From: Chloroflexota bacterium
GTDB taxonomy: Bacteria; Chloroflexota; Anaerolineae; Anaerolineales; Villigracilaceae
Direction: 5' to 3'
Assembly: GCA_020217065.1 (NCBI GenBank)
Contig: JAIWOB010000002.1
Coordinates: 1 to 10,000 of the forward strand
Length of the DNA stretch: 10,000 nt
Of the stretch, positions 5,246 to 10,000 are shown piece after piece. Numbering within the stretch: the first letter of the stretch is position 1; the number at the start of each line of letters is the position of its first letter. The position numbers and the translations under genes were made by a program. The notes beneath the pieces were generated by a model. That model made no database searches. It had not been told where the DNA came from and worked only from the letters and a program-made list of their open reading frames with translations.

Positions 5246-5953
5246 CTAGGGACATTTACGCCACTCGCCCAGCCCGTCTTCGTGAACTTCGATTAAGTCT
5301 CCTTCTTTGACCGTGACTTCCAACACTTCGGGGTCGCCGGAGACTTCAATATCGTACACTTGATGGACGCCCGGATAGACCCAGATTTCGTTATCGGGCT
5401 TTTCAAGGGCGGAAGGCAGGATGGCTTCCTCCGGCATGACATACATGCTGTGATGCGTGCAATTTCGCAAGTAGGCCGGCAGGGGCCACTCCGACGGACT
5501 TAACTGGGGCAGGGCGTCAAGGCTGCCTTCGATGCGGGAAAAGGAGGTCTGAACGGAAACCCAGCCCGTTTTATCCGAATCTGGGATTTGAATCTGAACC
5601 CATTTTCCCAAGACATCGCGGGCGAGGACTTTAACTCTCGTTCCCTTATACAGCGCCCCAATTGGGTTAAACGCCATATCCGGTCCGCGCCGGATGAAGA
5701 GGTTTCCCCCCACCGCTTCAAGGGTCACGGCAGGGACAGAGGTCGAAGTGGGAAGCGCCAAGGTTGCGGTTGGGGCTGCGGTCTTGAAAGCGACGGTCGG
5801 CGACGGAGAAGGGCTGGGAAGCGAAACCGTTGGGGTCGCAGCCGAAGAATCCACTTTGGCTTGCGCGCAAGCCTGGACGATTAAACCAAGGGACAGGAAG
5901 GCTGCAAAAACCCTGAAGGGATTCAGCGAGCGGTTCACGCCTTGTCTATTCAT
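5246..5953 (-). CDS. SH3b-domain lipoprotein, last gene of the MacAB-type exporter operon
   Basis: A 235-residue surface lipoprotein. A hydrophobic signal (about residues 12-27) leads to the lipobox VQAC with Cys29. A low-complexity Pro/Ser/Thr linker covers about 38-76. A bacterial SH3 domain (about 78-134) shows the typical LFIRRGPD opening, the GTRVKVLARD strand, and KWVQIQI and TGWV near the end. The C-terminal 100 residues are unassigned and hold two cysteines (165 and 234) that could form a disulfide. I place the start at 5953, where ATG overlaps the end of the permease gene by 8 bp. A longer reading frame to 6124 has no signal peptide at its start and lies wholly in the permease gene. 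SH3b domains often bind cell wall, so this protein may tie the exporter to the envelope. That role is inference. Confidence 0.88.
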   Translation of the reverse strand: MNRQGVNRSLNPFRVFAAFLSLGLIVQACAQAKVDSSAATPTVSLPSPSPSPTVAFKTAAPTATLALPTSTSVPAVTLEAVGGNLFIRRGPDMAFNPIGALYKGTRVKVLARDVLGKWVQIQIPDSDKTGWVSVQTSFSRIEGSLDALPQLSPSEWPLPAYLRNCTHHSMYVMPEEAILPSALEKPDNEIWVYPGVHQVYDIEVSGDPEVLEVTVKEGDLIEVHEDGLGEWRKCP

Positions 5954-7202
5954 GGCGCAGGGCTTCCACCGGTTCGAGGTTGGCGGCGCGGCTGGCGGGA
6001 TAGATTCCGAAGAAAAGACCGATAACCGCCGAAAAACTCGTCGAAAGCAGGATGGCGTCGCCGCCGACAACGGGCGTGAAGTTATTGCCCGTCGCCGCGG
6101 CGACCTTGCCGACGATGAAGGCAATCAGCCAGCCGAACATAATTCCAATCACCCCGCCGACCATGCTCAGCACGGAGGACTCGGTCAGGAATTGGAGCAA
6201 AATGTCTCGTTTGCGCGCGCCCAACGCTTTCCGCAGACCAATCTCGCGGGTGCGTTCCGTCACCGAGACCAGCATGATGTTCATAATGCCAATGCCGCCC
6301 ACAAGCAGGGAAATGCCGGCAATGCCGCCGAGAAAGATGGTCAACACGCCGGTAATGGTCTCAAAGGTTTGCAGAAAGTCCTGCTGGGTAAAAATGGTGA
6401 AGTCGTCTTCGCCAACGGGGGTGCGGTGACGCTGACGCAGGATGTCGGCAATCTCTTCCGAAGCGGAGGCAACGGCTTCGGCGCTGACGGCTTGAACGAA
6501 AATCACGTCCACCTGGTCGAGAGAGCCGCGTTTGAGCAGGCGCGCCTGAGCGGTGGTGAAGGGAATATAGGCGGCGTTATCTTCGCTGCCAAACGCGCCT
6601 CCGCCTTTGGCGACCAGAACGCCAATCACGCGGAAGGGCTGCCCTTCGATGCGGACAGTCTCGCCCGTGATTCCATCATGATACCCAAAAAGGGCGTCGG
6701 CGGTTTCAGGACCGAGGACCACAACCGACATGCGTCCATTAATGTGTTCAAGATTAATGAACTCGCCTTCAGCCAGTTGCATATTCCGCACAGAGGCGTA
6801 AGCGGCGGTAACACCGGAAACGGGGGCGGAGGTGTTTTCTCCGCCATAAGAAATAACGGCGTTTCCTTGAATCACCGGCGCAACCGCCGCCACCGATGGA
6901 GCGGCAAAGGGGTCGGCAATGGCTTCAGCGTCTCCGAGCGTCAGGGGGCGGTCGTTGTTGCCGCTGCGGGTGCGCCCGCCAGGTCCCCGCGCTTCGTCGG
7001 GTCCGCCGCGAAACACAAAGAGCAGGTTTGTCCCGATGCTGCTGATGGAACCGGTAATGGATTCCTGCGCTCCGTTGCCCACCGCCAGCATGGCAATCAC
7101 GGCGGCAACGCCAATGACGATGCCCAGCACGGTCAACCCGGAGCGCAATTTATTGCCGTTCAAACTTTCGAGGGCTTCAAGCAGGGCTTGCGCGATGGTC
7201 AT
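5946..7202 (-). CDS. MacB/FtsX-type ABC exporter permease
   Basis: Membrane subunit (418 residues) of a type VII (MacB-like) ABC transporter, which moves substrates outward by mechanotransmission. Topology fits the family. TM1 is about residues 22-42. A large extracytoplasmic MacB_PCD domain covers about 43-280. TM2 (284-312), TM3 (344-366) and TM4 (383-403) follow. The FtsX-domain hallmarks [29 protein letters not shown] (302-330) and the C-terminal [16 protein letters not shown] are intact. The insert after TM1 has a flexible Gly/Arg-rich patch (66-85). Its ATG overlaps the stop of the ATPase gene in an ATGA junction, so the two are translationally coupled. Unlike E. coli MacB, the ATPase is a separate protein, as in the Bacillus YknXYZ arrangement. 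The substrate cannot be told from sequence. Confidence 0.95.
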   Translation of the reverse strand: MTIAQALLEALESLNGNKLRSGLTVLGIVIGVAAVIAMLAVGNGAQESITGSISSIGTNLLFVFRGGPDEARGPGGRTRSGNNDRPLTLGDAEAIADPFAAPSVAAVAPVIQGNAVISYGGENTSAPVSGVTAAYASVRNMQLAEGEFINLEHINGRMSVVVLGPETADALFGYHDGITGETVRIEGQPFRVIGVLVAKGGGAFGSEDNAAYIPFTTAQARLLKRGSLDQVDVIFVQAVSAEAVASASEEIADILRQRHRTPVGEDDFTIFTQQDFLQTFETITGVLTIFLGGIAGISLLVGGIGIMNIMLVSVTERTREIGLRKALGARKRDILLQFLTESSVLSMVGGVIGIMFGWLIAFIVGKVAAATGNNFTPVVGGDAILLSTSFSAVIGLFFGIYPASRAANLEPVEALRHE

Positions 7203-7900
7203 TTCCTGCCTCCTTCGCTCTCCTCTTCCGACAGGTCGAGCTCGCCGTCGCGCAGGCGGATGACCCGCTGGGTCTGCTCGGCAATCTTCGGGTCGTGGGT
7301 GACGATGATGAGGGTCGCGCCGCGTTCTTTATTCAAATTCAGCAGCAGGCTCATGATTTCTTTGCCGACTTTCGAGTCGAGGTTGCCTGTCGGCTCATCC
7401 GCCATAATGATGGCGGGGTCGTTGACGATGGCGCGGGCGACCGCTACGCGTTGCTGCTGCCCGCCGGAGAGTTCATAAGGGCGATGGGTCATGCGGTCTC
7501 CCAGCCCCACCGCTTCGAGGGCGGCTTTTGCGCGCTCCCGCCGTCCTTCCCTGACGCCGGCGTAACGCAAAGGAAGTTCGACATTGCCCAGGGCGGTCAG
7601 GCGCGAAAGCAGGTTGAAACTTTGAAAGACAAAGCCGACCTTGCGGTTGCGGACGCTCGCCAATTGGTCGTCGGTCATGTTCGCCACCGCTTCGCCGTCG
7701 AGGATGTATTCGCCGGAGGTCGGTCTGTCGAGACAGCCAAGCGTATTCATCATCGTGGATTTGCCGGAACCGGAAGGTCCCATGATGGCGACAACCTCTC
7801 CGCGCGCGATTTTGAAGGAAACGCCGCGCAAGGCATGGACTTCAATTTCGCCCATCTTATAAGTTTTCTTGAGGTCGCGCGCCTCAATGACCCAATCCAT
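7199..7900 (-). CDS. MacB-type ABC exporter ATPase
   Basis: Cytoplasmic nucleotide-binding subunit (233 residues) that powers the adjoining permease; the length is typical for the LolD/MacB ATPase family. All motifs are present: Walker [10 protein letters not shown] (41-49), Q-loop Q93, signature LSGGQ (144-148), Walker B IIMADE (164-169), D-loop NLDS and switch His202. The family marker [24 protein letters not shown] is also present (88-111). I start it at the ATG at 7900, with GGAGG 5 nt upstream. A TTG four codons earlier (7912) overlaps that site and is unlikely. The ribosome binding site lies within the last codons of the membrane fusion gene, one base separates the two reading frames, and the stop overlaps the permease start. 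Confidence 0.96.
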   Translation of the reverse strand: MDWVIEARDLKKTYKMGEIEVHALRGVSFKIARGEVVAIMGPSGSGKSTMMNTLGCLDRPTSGEYILDGEAVANMTDDQLASVRNRKVGFVFQSFNLLSRLTALGNVELPLRYAGVREGRRERAKAALEAVGLGDRMTHRPYELSGGQQQRVAVARAIVNDPAIIMADEPTGNLDSKVGKEIMSLLLNLNKERGATLIIVTHDPKIAEQTQRVIRLRDGELDLSEEESEGGRK

Positions 7901-7901
7901 G

Positions 7902-9170
7902 TTATCCTCCAAACGGTCCGCCGCTCATCGAAGGCGGATTCAGAAGAATGGGGTCGCCTTCTTTAATCTCGCCTTTTATGAGAACGCTGTTGACGCCGTC
8001 GGTTGAGCCGAGAGTCACCTCAACAGGGGTGGGCATTCCTTCCGAGAGGAGATATACCACGCGCTTGCCGTTCGCCAAACGAACGGCGCGGTTGGGAATT
8101 AGAATGACATCCTTAACCTCTTCGACCACGATGTTCACGGCGGCGGTCATGCCGGGCTTGACATACTCATCCGGGTCGGTCAGTTCCACGGTGACCGTAA
8201 AGCTGACAACGCCCTGGACGTTATCGCCCGACTGGCTAACCTTGACGACTTTTCCGTGATAGGGGTCGGTCCTGCCGAGGACGGCGTCGAAGGTCAACGT
8301 CGCGTCCTGGTTAAGAAAAACCGAGTTGATGTCCACTTCGGAAACTTGGACGTCCACCAGCAAATGGGAAAGGTCGTCGAGGCGAAACGCCGCTTTGCCG
8401 GCGGTCGCCTGGTCGCCGACGGCAAGGTCAGCCTGAGTCACCGTTCCATCAAAGGGGGCGATGATTCGCGCCATATCCAGGGTGGCTTGAGCGGCAGCCA
8501 CCCTCGCTTCGGCGGCGGCGACATCGGCTGGGTCGGGTCCGTCCTTGACGCGCTCGTAAGCGCGGCGGGCGTCGTTGAGTTTGGCTTCCGCCAGGGCGAG
8601 CTTTTCGTCGGCGTCTTTAATGGTTTCAGGGTCGGCGTAGCCTCTGTAATAACGCACCTTTGGCACGCCACGGTCAAGGTAGGTATCGGCAATGGTAATC
8701 TTGCCGTTCAAGCCCATGCGGTAATCGTACGCTTTTTTATATTCCTCTTCGGCGGCGTCGAGGGCGCGCAGCGCCTGGACGCGCGGCGTGTCCGAATTAA
8801 GAAGGTCTTCCAAAGCCTTGCGGGCGCTGACCAGGTCGGCTTCGGCGAGAATGATATTCTGGCTGAGCGACGATTTAGAAAGGGAGGCAAGCGTGTCGCC
8901 CTTGGAGACTTTATCGCCGACAGCGGCATTCACCTCCTCCACAACTCCAGCCGTCTCCCAAGCCAGAATGGCGCTTTGCCGGGCGCGCACGCTTCCAGTT
9001 GCGCCGACCGTCGCCTGCAAAGTGCCGCGCTCGGCGGGGGCGGTTTGGAAGACGCCCGCTTGCGCTCCGCGATTTCGGCTCAAAAGAAAGACAACCGCCA
9101 GCAAGACGGCAAGGACGATGCCGGCGACGAGCCAGGCGCGGCGGGAAATTTTCGAAAGGAAATTTTTCAT
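7902..9170 (-). CDS. MacA/HlyD-type membrane fusion protein
   Basis: Periplasmic-adaptor-like subunit (422 residues), first gene of the exporter operon. A single N-terminal membrane anchor spans about residues 12-31. The two lipoyl half-motifs are near 71-97 ([19 protein letters not shown]) and 238-262 ([17 protein letters not shown]). Between them lies an Ala/Glu/Lys-rich helical hairpin (about 100-232), interrupted around 150-185 by a Tyr-rich segment. Beta-barrel and membrane-proximal domains follow (about 265-415), ending in a Gly-rich tail. I chose the ATG at 9170 with GGAG 7 nt upstream; a TTG immediately before it is less likely. No TolC-like outer membrane partner is encoded nearby. 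Adaptors of this kind also serve monoderm exporters, where they contact substrate or permease directly. Confidence 0.94.
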   Translation of the reverse strand: MKNFLSKISRRAWLVAGIVLAVLLAVVFLLSRNRGAQAGVFQTAPAERGTLQATVGATGSVRARQSAILAWETAGVVEEVNAAVGDKVSKGDTLASLSKSSLSQNIILAEADLVSARKALEDLLNSDTPRVQALRALDAAEEEYKKAYDYRMGLNGKITIADTYLDRGVPKVRYYRGYADPETIKDADEKLALAEAKLNDARRAYERVKDGPDPADVAAAEARVAAAQATLDMARIIAPFDGTVTQADLAVGDQATAGKAAFRLDDLSHLLVDVQVSEVDINSVFLNQDATLTFDAVLGRTDPYHGKVVKVSQSGDNVQGVVSFTVTVELTDPDEYVKPGMTAAVNIVVEEVKDVILIPNRAVRLANGKRVVYLLSEGMPTPVEVTLGSTDGVNSVLIKGEIKEGDPILLNPPSMSGGPFGG

Positions 9171-9191
9171 CAACGTTCTCCATTTTAAATA

Positions 9192-9241
9192 GCGTCCGCT
9201 TCGCTACAGGCATGTCGCTGCAAACCGCAATCAGCGGACGC
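9192..9241 (-). repeat. Inverted repeat in the leader of the exporter operon
   Basis: GCGTCCGCT (9192-9200) and AGCGGACGC (9233-9241) are perfect 9-bp arms around a 32-nt loop, upstream of the membrane fusion gene. In its mRNA the hairpin would end about 21 nt before the start codon. It could be a regulatory stem or an operator. There is no U run, so it is not a simple terminator. Confidence 0.5.
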
Positions 9242-9360
9242 GCTTCAATATATCAAATTTATGTGCAGAAAATGTGAAGACTTGAAACGTTTTAATTTTA
9301 ACTCATATATACGAAACTCAAAACAAGAGGATGCGGACATTAATAAATGTCTAATAGGAT
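9242..9360. promoter_or_regulatory. AT-rich divergent control region with two palindromes
   Basis: This stretch between the leftward exporter operon and the rightward gene at 9400 is clearly richer in A and T than its surroundings. It holds TTGAAACGTTTTAA (9282-9295), a 14-bp near-palindrome centred on CG with one mismatch, which is the general shape of LacI-family operators. It also holds GACATT/AATGTC (9336-9341 with 9346-9351), a perfect 16-bp dyad. TATATT on the minus strand (9252-9247) is a possible -10 box for the exporter operon, but I see no good -35 box. No regulator gene is in view. Confidence 0.35.
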
Positions 9361-9383
9361 TTCGCGGGAAGCCGGAACCGCTT

Positions 9384-9392
9384 TGTTATAAT
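9384..9392 (+). promoter_or_regulatory. Extended -10 promoter of the gene at 9400
   Basis: TGTTATAAT is a perfect -10 hexamer TATAAT (9387-9392) preceded by the TGn extension; there is no recognisable -35 box. Transcription should start near 9398-9400, that is, at the start codon itself. Confidence 0.7.
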
Positions 9393-9399
9393 CCGCTTC

Positions 9400-10000
9400 A
9401 TGCTGCGCGGCGTTTTTCGCGGTCTCGAATTGACTTTTATCTTGTTCATTCTGGCGCTGGCTTTGGGAAACGGCGTCCCTTCCAGCGCGGATGAAGGGGA
9501 GCGCGCGCGCGCCTATACCCGTCAAATCGAGTTCGATTACCTTTCGTGGATGGCAAACGCCGCCTTCGTCAAAATGCGCGCCGCCTCAATAGGCGCGCCG
9601 CACATCTTCAGCCCGGCGGCGCAAAAACAAATCGTCTTCGAATATTTGGCGGCGACGCGGCAAACGCTTGAAAAGGAATACCGTCTTGAGCAACTTTACG
9701 CCGACGCCGGCATAGAAAACAAGGAACTTGCCTCCCAAGCCTTGCGCGCCGAGCTTAACGCTTTATATGCCCGCCAGCGGGAACTTGCCCCTCTTGCCGA
9801 AGCCGTCGCGCAGGGGCAAATCAGCCAGATTCTTGCGGAAGTTGGGCTTACGGTTGGAGGACAGCCCGTTCCAGAAGTTCTCTATCGCGTCACCCCCTTG
9901 CCCAAAGCGTTGATTATCTCTCCCCGCAGCCGCATCGAACAAACGGCAAACGTCTCCATCGAAGCGGAGTTAACCCTCGATGAAATCGCCGCGCTTGAAG
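9400..10000 (+). CDS. Exported protein of unknown function (N-terminal part)
   Basis: I do not recognise this protein; 200 residues are visible before the right edge. A basic start and a hydrophobic core (about residues 10-24) form a signal peptide or anchor, with a possible signal peptidase site after SSA (28-30). The rest is charged and largely helical to about residue 140, including a heptad-like stretch at 70-135. A more extended Pro-containing segment follows (about 145-185: PEVLYRVTPLPKALIISPRS). There are no cysteines in the visible part and no catalytic motif. The ATG at 9400 follows a perfect -10 box by 7 bases and has no ribosome binding site, which points to a leaderless mRNA. It is divergent from the exporter operon, so shared control is possible. 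Confidence 0.8.
   Translation, partial: MLRGVFRGLELTFILFILALALGNGVPSSADEGERARAYTRQIEFDYLSWMANAAFVKMRAASIGAPHIFSPAAQKQIVFEYLAATRQTLEKEYRLEQLYADAGIENKELASQALRAELNALYARQRELAPLAEAVAQGQISQILAEVGLTVGGQPVPEVLYRVTPLPKALIISPRSRIEQTANVSIEAELTLDEIAALE

Noticed and set aside
5954..6124. Longer N-terminus for the SH3b lipoprotein
   Set aside because: The extra 57 residues are Ser/Arg/Pro-rich, lie wholly within the permease gene and would bury the signal peptide and lipobox.
5694..7478. Long plus-strand open frame (594 codons) across the permease and lipoprotein genes
   Set aside because: It is antisense to genes with full family motifs, has no signal or domain, and is low-complexity. It is a GC-driven shadow.
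8256..9188. Plus-strand open frame of 310 codons opposite the membrane fusion gene
   Set aside because: Antisense to a clear MacA-like protein with lipoyl motifs; no recognisable domain and no promoter or ribosome binding site fitting it.
9247..9275. TATATT as the promoter of the exporter operon
   Set aside because: No acceptable -35 box at 16-18 bp; kept only as a weak possibility within the control-region entry.
1..10000. CRISPR array, insertion sequence, toxin-antitoxin or other defence system
   Set aside because: No spaced direct repeats, no transposase or terminal repeats, and every gene of size has a non-defence assignment or is an unassigned exported protein.

Overview
The window looks like ordinary chromosomal sequence from a bacterium of the Chloroflexota, most likely class Anaerolineae. 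This placement is inferred from style: lipoproteins with long Pro/Thr linkers, a long CTC-type L25, a T-box in front of leuS, an M32 carboxypeptidase and a moderately GC-rich codon choice. No 16S or other decisive marker is present. There is no phage, transposon, CRISPR array or obvious island.

Layout. Positions 1-1740 are read leftwards: a strong promoter (1686-1714), two tRNA-Ala genes with anticodons CGC and GGC, a pair of GGCAGG hairpins, a leucine T-box leader (about 1090-1369) and leuS, which leaves the window at its left edge. Back to back with this, a promoter at 1745-1773 faces right into a hairpin-rich leader and rplY (L25/CTC, 1948-2610). rplY converges on a leftward pair across a bidirectional terminator (2620-2652). 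The leftward pair is an M32 carboxypeptidase (3644-5140) followed by a lipoprotein with two apparent Ig-like domains (2667-3590).

Positions 5204-9170 hold a tight leftward operon: a MacA-like membrane fusion protein, a MacB-type ATPase, a MacB-type permease and an SH3b lipoprotein. Each junction is within 1 nt or overlapping, and the operon ends in a clear terminator. An AT-rich divergent region with palindromes (9171-9399) separates it from a rightward exported protein of unknown function (9400 to the right edge), whose perfect extended -10 box lies so close to the ATG that its mRNA is probably leaderless.

How it fits together. The left third is translation machinery: Ala tRNAs, LeuRS under control of uncharged tRNA-Leu, and a 5S rRNA-binding ribosomal protein. 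The right part is envelope work: an ATP-driven exporter with a surface lipoprotein partner, a second lipoprotein and a peptidase. I see no wholly new system. The best candidates for a second look are a Lys/Ala-rich extension of about 148 residues on LeuRS, an H-type pseudoknot geometry between the two tRNAs, the apparent promoterless linkage of the T-box to the tRNA operon, the terminator-like hairpin just after the rplY promoter, the SH3b lipoprotein coupled to the MacB permease, and the leaderless gene at 9400.
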